Shown in pieces: positions 17,560 through 24,853 of a DNA stretch of 44,725 nucleotides. The notes beneath the pieces are model-generated. The model searched no databases. It had not been told where the DNA came from and saw only the letters and a program-made list of their open reading frames with translations. The stretch is from JBBDWK01 sp040902885. Its GTDB lineage: Bacteria; Acidobacteriota; Terriglobia; Bryobacterales; Bryobacteraceae. The DNA lies in NCBI GenBank assembly GCA_040902885.1, contig JBBDWK010000013.1, positions 1 through 44,725 of the forward strand. The letters are read 5' to 3'. Within the stretch, counting starts at the first letter, position 1. Each line of letters opens with the position of its first letter. The position numbers and the translations under genes are program-made.

Positions 17560-18153
17560 CTAGCGCCTATTTCCGGCGCGCGCGGTGACCATTACATTCT
17601 CCGCTACCAGAACCGGCTTGTTGTCCCAGTTCCGGAACACGGTTTCCGGGAATTCCGTTCCATACTCCTGCTGGAACGCGTCCCGCTGGAATATTTTTAC
17701 GGTACCGGTGGCCTGGATGATGTCTTTCTTGGCGATGCCCGCGGCACGTCCTTCAACTTCCGGAAATCCTTTGGGCGCGAGGACGAGCAGCTCTTTCTCA
17801 AACAGCCATCCCTTTCCGCCAATTTTCACGCCATTGGTGCTGACAAGATCTTCGACTTCTCCGCTTATGGTGACCGTCTTACCCTGCCAGGCCTGCGGGT
17901 TTTCCACTATCTCTTGGATGGTCGCGCCGGCGCGCATATCACGCCCACGCTGGCCAAACTCTTCAACCGGCGGCGGGGGTTGCTCGGCTCGCTCCCTCGC
18001 CTCGGGAGCCGGTTCGCCCGGAGCCATGCCTGTTTCGCTCCTGTCACGGCGGCCGCAGGCGGTGAAAGCCAGCAGGGCAATCAGCACTAGCGGTAGTATC
18101 GAAAACCGAGCTACGCCGACGGCTCGTTCTGCGGCATGTGTGTTTTTCATCAT
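17560..18153 (-). CDS. OB-fold lipoprotein
   Basis: 197 residues if started at ATG 18153; the second ATG, 18150, is better spaced to the strong ribosome-binding site GGAGGA (complement of 18158-18163). A hydrophobic signal leads to lipobox AFTAC. After a Pro/Glu-rich linker (about 60-85) there is an OB-like domain (TIQEIVENPQAWQGKTVTI, then SGEVEDLV) and a second strand-rich part. It resembles periplasmic OB-fold proteins that bind nothing known or modulate envelope stress. The upstream open frame to 18246 is rejected. Confidence 0.65.
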   Translation of the reverse strand: MMKNTHAAERAVGVARFSILPLVLIALLAFTACGRRDRSETGMAPGEPAPEARERAEQPPPPVEEFGQRGRDMRAGATIQEIVENPQAWQGKTVTISGEVEDLVSTNGVKIGGKGWLFEKELLVLAPKGFPEVEGRAAGIAKKDIIQATGTVKIFQRDAFQQEYGTEFPETVFRNWDNKPVLVAENVMVTARAGNRR

Positions 18154-18286
18154 AGAATCCTCCAAAACGTTCAAGTCAAGACCACTCGAAGGCGCGTCTA
18201 GCAGCGCTTCCAAATGCTGTGGTAGGAGGTGCAAGCGCGTTGCCACGATCCGCCGCCGGACTCCGGCTGCGGCCGGGCCGGGCTGC

Positions 18287-18315
18287 TATAATATTGGTTT
18301 CCATACACTAAGGAG
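18287..18315 (+). promoter_or_regulatory. efp promoter -10 element and ribosome-binding site
   Basis: A perfect TATAAT lies at 18287-18292; no good -35 is seen in the GC-rich sequence before it. The ribosome-binding site AAGGAG is at 18310-18315, 11 bases before ATG 18327. Confidence 0.5.
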
Positions 18316-18326
18316 AATTTGTTTTC

Positions 18327-18884
18327 ATGATTGCGGCAACACAGTTGCGTCCGGGAATGGCGATTAAGTTCAATAACGAACTGTTCTCGATCTTCAGCGT
18401 GAATCACCGTACCCCTGGCAACCTCCGCGGCTTCGTGCAGGCGAAGATGCGGAACCTCCGCAGCGGGTCGATGACGGAGCACCGCTTCTCGTCGGAAGAC
18501 CGCGTGGAGCGCGCCCTGCTCGAAGAGATCGAGATGGAGTATTTGTACGACGACGGCGAGTACTACTACTTCATGAACACCGAAAACTTCGAACAGATGC
18601 ACCTGACGAACGAGATGCTCGGCGACGGCGTCAACTACCTGGTGCCCCAGCTTAAAGTACACGTGGAATTCTACGAAGGCAAGCCGATCAGCGTGGAGCT
18701 TCCCGCGACGGTGGACCTCACCGTGGTGGAGACCGAGCCGGGTCTCAAAGGGGCAACGGTGTCCAATGTGACTAAGCCGGCCAAGCTCGAAACGGGTCTG
18801 GTGGTGCAGGTGCCGGCGTTCATCGTAGAGGGCGAGAAGATCCGCGTCAATACGTCCGAAGGCACGTATCAAGAGCGCGCCTGA
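18327..18884 (+). CDS. efp: Translation elongation factor P with Asn at the modification tip
   Basis: 185 residues, the normal length, with KOW-like domain I and two OB domains (GATVSNVTKPAKLETG and VVQVPAFIVEGEKIRVNT are signature segments). EF-P rescues ribosomes stalled at proline runs. In E. coli the tip reads PGKGQAF with modified Lys34; here the tip is PGNLRGF, placing Asn32 at that position. A modifiable Lys or Arg is therefore missing at the expected place; Arg34 is two residues further on. No EpmA/EpmB, EarP or YmfI gene is nearby. The 3' end overlaps the convergent selA end by 38 bases. Confidence 0.95.
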   Translation: MIAATQLRPGMAIKFNNELFSIFSVNHRTPGNLRGFVQAKMRNLRSGSMTEHRFSSEDRVERALLEEIEMEYLYDDGEYYYFMNTENFEQMHLTNEMLGDGVNYLVPQLKVHVEFYEGKPISVELPATVDLTVVETEPGLKGATVSNVTKPAKLETGLVVQVPAFIVEGEKIRVNTSEGTYQERA

Positions 18885-20169
18885 GCGCCTCTTCCTCTTC
18901 CACAAATACTGTGCGCAGATCGAGGAGCAGCCGGTCCTCCTCGATGCGCCCGATCACGGGCGGCTGGCCGCCGCGCAACCGCCGCTCCAGTTCCACCACG
19001 TCGCCCCATTCGACGGCGATCAGCCACGTGGGGATGGACTGCTCGGGTGTGGAGCCTCCGCCGATGACCGAGCGGCCTTCGACAATCTTCGCCTGCCGCA
19101 TCCCTTCGATGAGCCGCGCGGCGCGGACGCGAATGGTCTCGGGACTCTGGCGGATCATGGCCAGCGCGGGAATCCGGTCCCAGCGCTCCAGCAGCAGATT
19201 GCGCAGCGTACTTTCGAGCGCCTGGCAGATGAGCTTGTCGAGCCGCAACGCGCGGAACATCGGGTTGCGCCGCAGACGTTCGACGATCTCGCGATTCCCG
19301 GCGAGGATTCCGGCTTGCGGCCCGCCCAGCAGCTTGTCGCCGCTGAAGGAGACGAGATCGGACCCGGCGTCGAGGCTCGCGGCGACCGTTGGCTCGTCGA
19401 TTCCATGGGCGCGCAGATCCACGAGGCACCCGCTGCCGAGGTCTTCATAGAGAGGAATGCCATGCTCGCGCGCCAGTTTGGCCAGCTCGGCCATTTCAGG
19501 ACGGGCCGTGAAGCCGGAGATGCGAAAGTTGCTGGGATGGACGCGCAGCAGCAGGCGGGTGCGTTCGTTGATGGCCGCCCGGTAGTCGCCGATGCGGGTG
19601 CGGTTGGTTGTCCCTACCTCATGCAGGATGGCGCCGGAGCGGGCCATGATGTCCGGGATGCGAAAGCCGTCGCCAATTTCAATCAGCTCTCCGCGCGAGA
19701 CGACGACTTCGCCGCCCGCGGCCAGTTCGTGCAGTGCGAGAAAGACGGCGGCGGCGTTATTGTTGACCACGATGGCGGGGGAACCCAGCAGACGTTCGAG
19801 CAGACCGGCGGCGTGGACGTCGCGCTTGCCGCGCCGGCCGGTGGCGAGATCGTATTCGAGGTTGGAGTAGCCGGCAAGGAACGACAGCCCGCCGAGCGGC
19901 GCGCGTCCAAGGTTGGTGTGCAGCACGACACCTGTAGCGTTGATGACGGCGCGCAGCGAAGGAGTTTCGAGACGCTCCAGTCCGGCCACGACGCGCGAGT
20001 CCAGGTCCTGCCCGCTCTCGATGCCGCTGCGGATCTCGTTGCGCATGTCTTGAAGGGCCTGACGGATCAGCGCGACGACTAGCCGGCGAGGGAATCGAGC
20101 GGTGCGGCCGGCGAGCCGCGAGAGGACCTCATCGACGGACGGCAGCGCGCGCAATTTTTCCTGGATCAC
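18847..20169 (-). CDS. selA: Selenocysteine synthase (L-seryl-tRNA(Sec) selenium transferase)
   Basis: PLP enzyme that converts Ser-tRNA(Sec) to Sec-tRNA(Sec) with selenophosphate. The pattern is clear: NATGVVLHTNLGRAPL, VNNNAAAVFLAL, EDLGSGCLVDL, and the PLP lysine in SFSGDKLLGGPQAG (Lys279 counted from GTG 20169). 440 residues from GTG 20169, which puts the RALPSVDEVL start near the family norm; TTG 20205 would add 12 residues. Neither start has a good ribosome-binding site. No selB, selC or selD gene is in the window and none of the redox genes here uses an in-frame TGA. The gene follows the GGDEF gene closely. Confidence 0.92.
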   Translation of the reverse strand: MIQEKLRALPSVDEVLSRLAGRTARFPRRLVVALIRQALQDMRNEIRSGIESGQDLDSRVVAGLERLETPSLRAVINATGVVLHTNLGRAPLGGLSFLAGYSNLEYDLATGRRGKRDVHAAGLLERLLGSPAIVVNNNAAAVFLALHELAAGGEVVVSRGELIEIGDGFRIPDIMARSGAILHEVGTTNRTRIGDYRAAINERTRLLLRVHPSNFRISGFTARPEMAELAKLAREHGIPLYEDLGSGCLVDLRAHGIDEPTVAASLDAGSDLVSFSGDKLLGGPQAGILAGNREIVERLRRNPMFRALRLDKLICQALESTLRNLLLERWDRIPALAMIRQSPETIRVRAARLIEGMRQAKIVEGRSVIGGGSTPEQSIPTWLIAVEWGDVVELERRLRGGQPPVIGRIEEDRLLLDLRTVFVEEEEALRRALDTCLRTY

Positions 20170-20218
20170 GAACTTGATGGTACAGAGCGCGCAGGGATTC
20201 CGCAAAGCGGAACGCCGC

Positions 20219-22348
20219 TCAGACGGTTCGGCCGCTCAAATTCTGTTCCAGGCTGAACTGCAGGATGTCGTCCTCCGCTTTGCCGGACGCTTCGGCATCC
20301 AGAAGTTCGAGGAACTCCCCGATCAGCACGGGATCGAAATCGCGTCCCGCGCGCTGCCGCAATTGCCCGACCGCCTCGGATTTCGATAACGCTTTCCGGT
20401 AGGGGCGGTCCGAACGCATCGCCCAATACGCTTCCACGATCTTAATGATGCGGGCGAAGAGCGGGATTCTGTCTCCAGAGAGGCCCGATGGGTACCCGGA
20501 TCCGTCCCAGCGCTCCGCCTGACAGCAGACTGCATCGACGATGGGCTCGGATCCCTCCACGGCGGAGAGCAGCATTCTCGCGTAAACGAGGTGCTGCTTC
20601 ACACTTTCGAACTCCTCGTGGGTCAGTTTCCCGGGCTTTCGGAGAATCCGCTCGGGAACGCCGATCTTGCCGATATCGTGCAACAGCGCCGCAAGCTGCA
20701 ACCGCTTGAGTTCCTCGCCGTCCAGGCTGAGCTTTTCTCCAAGCTGAACGGCGTGGGCGGCCACCATTCGCGAGTGCCGGCCGGTATAGTCATCTCTCTT
20801 GTCGAGGGCGGACATGAGATCGCGAAAGACCCGAAAGGCGGTGCTCCCTTCCGGCATTTCGCCGGCAGCGGACGCCGGAAGGCTGCCGTGTTTGTCGCGA
20901 TACATGGCGTTGTCGGCCAGTACAATCAGCTCCGTGGCGGTGGAGGCTTGGTTGGGAAAGGTGGCGGCGCCGATACTGACGCTTAACGGCAAACTGTGTC
21001 CGCCGGCCTGGATGGCGGCGCCGGCCATCTGGTCCAGAATGCGCTGACGCACGTGGTTTGCCGCCGCGCCGTCCGTGGCCGGAAGAATCACGCTGAACTC
21101 GTCGCCGCCATACCGGGCGCAGAAATCCGTGGACCGGCAGCAGGCGCGCAGTACGTTGGCCACGGCTTTGAGGCCCTCATCGCCCACCGGATGGCCGTAA
21201 GTATCGTTGAGCAGCTTGAAAGCGTCCAGATCCAGCATCAATACCGAGACGAATCCGCCGCGCCGCGCGCGGGCCACCTCGACGGTTAGCACCTCGTGGA
21301 ACTTGCGGTGATTCAGAAGTCCGGTGAGCGGGTCCGTTTCCACCCGCGCCAGCAATTCCCGATTGGCCGATTCGAGTTTCTTCTTGTAGGCTTGCAGTTC
21401 CCCGGTGCGCTGGGTGATCAAGTCCTCGAAGAAGTCGTTGAGGGTTGGCAGCACTACGCCTTCATCAAGATGAGAACTGAGAACCACTGTGGAAGGGATG
21501 TGAAGCACGGGCCGGGACTCGTAGGCCGTGCCGGAGGTACCCACCGTTCCGGTCAGCTCCCGCATGGCCCGTTGGACGGCGAGATATCCCTGCTGATAGC
21601 GGCTCTGCTCGATCACCGCCCAAACCGTGCCACGGGCGAGGTAGGGCCGAACGGCCTCGGTGTCGTCGAACCCGATGCAGACCGGCCGGCGGCCCAGCCG
21701 CTCCAATGCCTCGGCGACCTGGAAGACAGAAGCAGTGCCCACATATACGCCGTCCACGAAGGGCGCTCCACTCAAAACGTCCAAGGCGATTGCCGCGAGA
21801 TCCGACATGCCTTCCTGGCAGATCGTCTCCTGAATTCCTGGGGCGTGCTCCGCAATATAGCGCAGCATCGTATCATGCCGCCGGGCCAGATGGTGGTTGG
21901 ACAAACGCCCCGGAAAGGACGCGAGCCGCCCCTGTCCTCGCATGAACTTGGTCAGGAGCTCTCCGGCCAGCCCGCCGGCCTGGCTGGGGTCGGCGCCCAC
22001 GAACGCGGTGCGCCGGCTGGCCGGAGCGTCGGAATTGAACGTGATTACCGGCCTGTTTCCGGCAACGTGTTCGTCGATCAGATCGTTAAGAGCCTCCGCA
22101 TGAGCCGGTAGAAGGACGATCGCGTCCACCGCGCCGGTCTGGCCGCAATCGAGCAAATCCATAAGGATCTTCCGTGCCGCGGCCGGATCGTGCCCGCCCG
22201 TGGAGAACAGGCGGCCCTGTACGCCGAAGATCGCTAGTTCCGAAAGCGCCCGCCGGACGCCTTGCCAGAGCAGATCGAAGAACTCGCCCGGCTTGTCCGG
22301 CGCAATCACCGCTATTGTCAAATCGGAACCCAATTTCACTCTAATCAT
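20219..22348 (-). CDS. Binding-protein/GGDEF/degenerate HD-GYP signalling protein
   Basis: 709 residues in three parts. Residues 1-300 resemble a LacI/ribose-binding-type periplasmic fold (IAVIAPDKPGEFFDLLWQGV, VITFNSDAPASRRTAFVGAD, VCIGFDDTEAV), but there is no signal peptide or membrane helix, so it should sense a cytoplasmic ligand. A coiled linker leads to a GGDEF diguanylate cyclase domain with intact GGDEF (414-418) and an upstream RSTD inhibitory site. The C-terminal HD-GYP has HD (557-558) and GSGYP, but the metal-binding His pair is Gln610-Ala611 and a later metal Asp is Glu639. It probably makes c-di-GMP but does not hydrolyse it. Confidence 0.88.
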   Translation of the reverse strand: MIRVKLGSDLTIAVIAPDKPGEFFDLLWQGVRRALSELAIFGVQGRLFSTGGHDPAAARKILMDLLDCGQTGAVDAIVLLPAHAEALNDLIDEHVAGNRPVITFNSDAPASRRTAFVGADPSQAGGLAGELLTKFMRGQGRLASFPGRLSNHHLARRHDTMLRYIAEHAPGIQETICQEGMSDLAAIALDVLSGAPFVDGVYVGTASVFQVAEALERLGRRPVCIGFDDTEAVRPYLARGTVWAVIEQSRYQQGYLAVQRAMRELTGTVGTSGTAYESRPVLHIPSTVVLSSHLDEGVVLPTLNDFFEDLITQRTGELQAYKKKLESANRELLARVETDPLTGLLNHRKFHEVLTVEVARARRGGFVSVLMLDLDAFKLLNDTYGHPVGDEGLKAVANVLRACCRSTDFCARYGGDEFSVILPATDGAAANHVRQRILDQMAGAAIQAGGHSLPLSVSIGAATFPNQASTATELIVLADNAMYRDKHGSLPASAAGEMPEGSTAFRVFRDLMSALDKRDDYTGRHSRMVAAHAVQLGEKLSLDGEELKRLQLAALLHDIGKIGVPERILRKPGKLTHEEFESVKQHLVYARMLLSAVEGSEPIVDAVCCQAERWDGSGYPSGLSGDRIPLFARIIKIVEAYWAMRSDRPYRKALSKSEAVGQLRQRAGRDFDPVLIGEFLELLDAEASGKAEDDILQFSLEQNLSGRTV

Positions 22349-22511
22349 CGACAGAGCTTCGACCGGACTTTAATTTCATTTGCGGCCCACTCGGCACTAG
22401 GTCTTGTTTTGTAATGTACACTACACAATGACCGCCATCGCACCCTCGCGAGCGGGGTGGTAACCTGACTTCTTGGCCGTACGCCTTCTTGAGTGCCGGC
22501 CCCATTGACGC

Positions 22512-23117
22512 ATGCTGGTGGATTTCGAACTGATCGAACGGGCGCGGCGCGGAGATGGCGTAGCTTTTAACCAGGTGGTTCTGGCGTACCAGAAAAGGAT
22601 TCTAGGCACGATCGCCCGTCTGATCTCCCGGCCGGAAGATGTGGAGGATGTGGGCCAGGAAGTTTTTTTGAGGTTGTATTTCTCGCTCGACCAGCTTCGT
22701 ACCGCGGAAGTCTTCGAACCATGGCTCTACCGGCTGACGGTGAACGCGGCGATCGATTACCTGCGAAAGCAGCGGCGGCGGCAGGAATCCCGCATGGCGG
22801 ACCTGTCGGAGCAGCAGGTGATGCTGGCGGATGCGGCAGCCGGCGGCAAACAGGACCTGGAAGACCAGCGGCGGAAGGGTCTGCGGGAGATGGTGGATTC
22901 GCTGCTGGGGGCGGTCAGCAAGGAGGATCGAACCTTGCTGACGCTGAAAGAAGTGGAAGGGCTGTCGCTGAAAGAGCTTGAAAAGATTTACCAAGTGAAC
23001 GAAAATGCTCTCAAGGTCCGGTTATTTCGAGCGAGGCAGAGAGTGCTACGCGCTCTCAATTCGAAAGACGGGGCGCCCGGTCGCGGCAAGGATAAAGCGG
23101 CTCCGGAAGGCGCGTAG
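22512..23117 (+). CDS. ECF-family RNA polymerase sigma factor
   Basis: 201 residues with regions 2 (DFELIERARRGDGVAFNQVV, DVEDVGQEVFLRLY, WLYRLTVNAAIDYLRKQRR) and 4 (LLTLKEVEGLSLKELEKIY, NENALKVRLFRARQRVLRAL). It directs RNA polymerase to a small regulon, usually of envelope or metal stress. A basic tail follows region 4. It lies 9 bases before a small membrane protein and the Spy/CnrX-like gene, giving a sigma/anti-sigma-like arrangement. No autoregulated promoter was recognised with confidence. Confidence 0.9.
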   Translation: MLVDFELIERARRGDGVAFNQVVLAYQKRILGTIARLISRPEDVEDVGQEVFLRLYFSLDQLRTAEVFEPWLYRLTVNAAIDYLRKQRRRQESRMADLSEQQVMLADAAAGGKQDLEDQRRKGLREMVDSLLGAVSKEDRTLLTLKEVEGLSLKELEKIYQVNENALKVRLFRARQRVLRALNSKDGAPGRGKDKAAPEGA

Positions 23118-23126
23118 GAGGATGGG

Positions 23127-23489
23127 ATGACGGATTTGCCCAACTTCGAGAAAAAGGACAGGCTCAACGCACTGTTCCGCGAGTATCGCGAGATCTGCGA
23201 ACCTGCATCGCTTAGCCCCAACTTTATGCCCATTCTTTGGGAAAGAATTGAAGCCCGGCAGCGCATTGCTCTGTTCTTCCGGCGAGTGTCGGGCGTTTTT
23301 GTGACCACGGCACTGGCGCTTTCCTGCGTGATCGGTGTCTACATTGCTCTCCCGGGTAGCCAGTCGGCGTACTATAACGCGAGTTACGTCGAGGTGCTTG
23401 CGGCCGAGGACGCCTCCGACTATGTGGGCTATGCGGAGCCCGTTCACGTGGACATCGAAGTCCCGGTGGTGCATCTGGATCAGATATGA
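23127..23489 (+). CDS. Small single-pass membrane protein, possible anti-sigma factor
   Basis: 120 residues. The N-terminus (about 1-50) is charged and cytoplasmic, then a membrane segment (VFVTTALALSCVIGVYIA, about 57-75) and an acidic periplasmic tail. The position between an ECF sigma factor and a Spy-like gene, with 9-base and 4-base-overlap spacing, suggests an anti-sigma factor, but I see no zinc-binding HxxxCxxC motif, so this rests on context. Confidence 0.6.
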   Translation: MTDLPNFEKKDRLNALFREYREICEPASLSPNFMPILWERIEARQRIALFFRRVSGVFVTTALALSCVIGVYIALPGSQSAYYNASYVEVLAAEDASDYVGYAEPVHVDIEVPVVHLDQI

Positions 23490-23869
23490 GGCGCTCAGGC
23501 CTTTCAACGGCCCTATACGTTCTAATGGTTTTCCTCAGCGGGGTTGTCCTGGGCGGTTTTGCCCACAGACTCTACACCATGAACCCGGTGCGCGCCAATT
23601 CCCCAGACGAGTACCGCCGCCGCTATATTGACCAGCTGCGTTCTCGCTTGAATCTCACCGACGACCAAACATCCAAAGTGGATGCGGTTCTGAGCGAGAC
23701 GAGAACGCGCTATCGCCAGTTCAACGCCGAACACAAAGACGAGCTGAGGTCCATTCAGGAACAGCAGGTGAATAAGATCCGCTCGCTTCTGAATTCTGAG
23801 CAGCAGACCGAGTATCAGAAGTTTCGGGAAGAGCGGAAGAAGCGCTCAACCAAGCCCTCCGGCTGTTAA
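23486..23869 (+). CDS. Membrane-anchored Spy/CnrX-like periplasmic protein
   Basis: 127 residues: a signal anchor (ALYVLMVFLSGVVLGGFA) and a long helical, charged domain with LNLTDDQTSKVDAVLSETRTR and NSEQQTEYQKFREERKK. This matches the Spy/CpxP/CnrX four-helix family, which binds misfolded proteins or metal ions in the periplasm and often controls an ECF sigma factor. Its ATG overlaps the upstream stop by four bases. The CnrX-type sensing role is inferred from neighbours; metal-binding His/Met are few. A single Cys ends the protein. Confidence 0.7.
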   Translation: MRRSGLSTALYVLMVFLSGVVLGGFAHRLYTMNPVRANSPDEYRRRYIDQLRSRLNLTDDQTSKVDAVLSETRTRYRQFNAEHKDELRSIQEQQVNKIRSLLNSEQQTEYQKFREERKKRSTKPSGC

Positions 23870-23896
23870 CCCGTAGCGTAGCGCATTCCTTCTATG

Positions 23897-23957
23897 ACCG
23901 CTCCCTCACGGTCGCGGCTCGGTAAGTCCTTCAGAGCCGCGACCGTGAGGGAGCGGT
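23897..23957. repeat. Long perfect inverted repeat (24-bp arms)
   Basis: Arms 23897-23920 and 23934-23957 are exact reverse complements over 24 bases with a 13-base loop. The arms read ACCGCTCCCTCACGG and onward. It lies between convergent genes (Spy-like + and rpmE -) and could end transcription in both directions or be a member of a multicopy palindromic (REP/MITE-like) family. No T-run follows on either strand. Confidence 0.85.
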
Positions 23958-24000
23958 TGTTAATCGTGGGATAACCGTCGATATATGCGACGCACTACAC

Positions 24001-24246
24001 TCAGGCAGTAGGCTTGTTTTCGCTCTGGACGCGCTTGCCGGCGCGCGAAGCAGCGTACTTGCGCTCGAAGCGGTCCACGCGTCCGGCCGTGTCGATCAGC
24101 TTTTGACGGCCCGTGAAGAAGGGGTGGCAACTGGAGCAGATTTCAACGCGCATGTCGCCTTTGTGAGTGGAACGCGTTGGGAAGCTGTGCCCGCAAGCGC
24201 AGATGACTTTGATCTCGTTGTATGCGGGATGAATTCCGGCTTTCAT
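24001..24246 (-). CDS. rpmE: 50S ribosomal protein L31 (zinc-binding type)
   Basis: 81 residues from ATG 24246 (MKAGIHPAY), with the ribosome-binding site GAGG just upstream. Zinc ligands are Cys16, Cys18, Cys37 and Cys40, the C+ form of L31, which stores zinc and bridges the two subunits in the ribosome. The tail is basic. An in-frame ATG 13 codons upstream is rejected because the L31 start is well conserved. A -10-like TATACT on this strand at 24268-24273 may be its promoter. Confidence 0.93.
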   Translation of the reverse strand: MKAGIHPAYNEIKVICACGHSFPTRSTHKGDMRVEICSSCHPFFTGRQKLIDTAGRVDRFERKYAASRAGKRVQSENKPTA

Positions 24247-24267
24247 TAATTCCTCGTTGTAAGTTTG

Positions 24268-24273
24268 AGTATA
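24268..24273 (-). promoter_or_regulatory. Possible -10 element for rpmE
   Basis: TATACT on the minus strand, 21 bases before ATG 24246. No good -35 is seen 17 bases upstream, so the call is weak. Confidence 0.3.
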
Positions 24274-24286
24274 GCAAGAACACAAA

Positions 24287-24315
24287 GCCCCGTGAGCTCA
24301 AAGAACCCACGGGGC
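24287..24315 (-). terminator. Hairpin with short T-rich tail, end of nitrate operon
   Basis: On the minus strand GCCCCGTG (24308-24315) pairs with CACGGGGC (24287-24294) across a 13-base loop and is followed by TTTGTGTTCTTG. It comes after nirD and the small candidate gene and directly precedes the rpmE leader, so it can be a terminator, though the T-run is imperfect. Confidence 0.45.
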
Positions 24316-24319
24316 CGGT

Positions 24320-24341
24320 AGCCTTAGGAATACCTGAGGCT
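24320..24341. repeat. Short hairpin directly after the candidate mini-gene
   Basis: AGCCTTAGG (24320-24328) and CCTGAGGCT (24333-24341) form a 9-bp stem (one T-G pair) with an AATA loop. On the minus strand it begins at the stop codon of the candidate 40-residue product and precedes the T-tailed hairpin. Confidence 0.5.
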
Positions 24342-24464
24342 CAATTTGTCGCGTCGAAGTGGCCGGTGAACAGGAACGGGATCCCGCCACTGAACGGAAT
24401 CGGCCACTTAAGAACGGTCGGCTCAGGAGCCGGCCACCTCGCGCGGTCTACTGAAATATTCCAT
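24341..24464 (-). CDS. Candidate 40-residue protein with possible +1 frameshift at TCC-TGA
   Basis: On the minus strand ATG 24464 encodes MEYFSRPREVAGS, then TGA at 24423-24425. Reading one base forward after TCC (24426-24428) gives 27 more residues in a clean frame, beginning EPTVLKWPIPFSGG, containing FLFTGHFDATN and ending at TGA 24341-24343. Both segments have the G/C-rich third positions of local coding genes. A full AAGGAGG (complement of 24479-24485) lies 14 bases before the ATG; the open frame also extends upstream (SLKKEVVQKQ) but without ATG, GTG or TTG that fits, apart from a GTG too close to the AAGGAGG. It follows nirD by 35 bases and precedes two hairpins. A sequencing indel or a decayed gene are the alternatives. 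Confidence 0.4.
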
Positions 24465-24499
24465 CTGTTTTTGGACCACCTCCTTCTTCAGTGATGCCT

Positions 24500-24853
24500 T
24501 TATGGTAAGGCAGAATCCGTGGAGTTGTCAAAATGAAGGCTGGCTTGCGGCAGCCGAACCATCACCACTCCGTCCTCCAGGCGCACGGGATAGGTCTTGA
24601 CGCATGAGCTTTGCTCCGGCCGTGCCACCTTTCCGCTTTCCAGACAGACTTTCCAGGCGTGCAGCGGACACACGACCGAAGGGCCGGAAACGATGCCGTC
24701 GGAAAGCGGGCCGCCGCGGTGCGGGCAGCGGTTCTCCACAGCCAGGAAGCGGTCTCCGAGATTGAACAGCGCAATCTCTCGGCCGGCGACGCGGATGGCG
24801 CGCCCCTCGCGCAGTGGAACGTTGTCACTTTGCGTAATTCGAATCCAGCTCAT
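24500..24853 (-). CDS. nirD: Nitrite reductase small subunit (Rieske type)
   Basis: 117 residues with a Rieske [2Fe-2S] fold: CPHRGG and CPLHAW supply two Cys and two His. Works with NirB in NADH-dependent reduction of nitrite to ammonium in the cytoplasm. The ATG overlaps the nirB stop by four bases (ATGA). Length and motifs are normal for the family. It is the last recognised enzyme gene in the operon. Confidence 0.93.
   Translation of the reverse strand: MSWIRITQSDNVPLREGRAIRVAGREIALFNLGDRFLAVENRCPHRGGPLSDGIVSGPSVVCPLHAWKVCLESGKVARPEQSSCVKTYPVRLEDGVVMVRLPQASLHFDNSTDSALP

Noticed and set aside
24357..24409. AAGTGGCCG/CGGCCACTT inverted repeat after nirD as a riboswitch
   Set aside because: Only a 9-bp arm with a 35-base loop, and it lies inside the candidate coding frame; no known riboswitch pattern.
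24423..24425. In-frame TGA in the mini-gene as selenocysteine, given selA in the window
   Set aside because: Continuing in frame gives only ADRS and a stop; the +1 frame gives 27 residues with coding-like codons. No SECIS-like hairpin is evident directly after the TGA.
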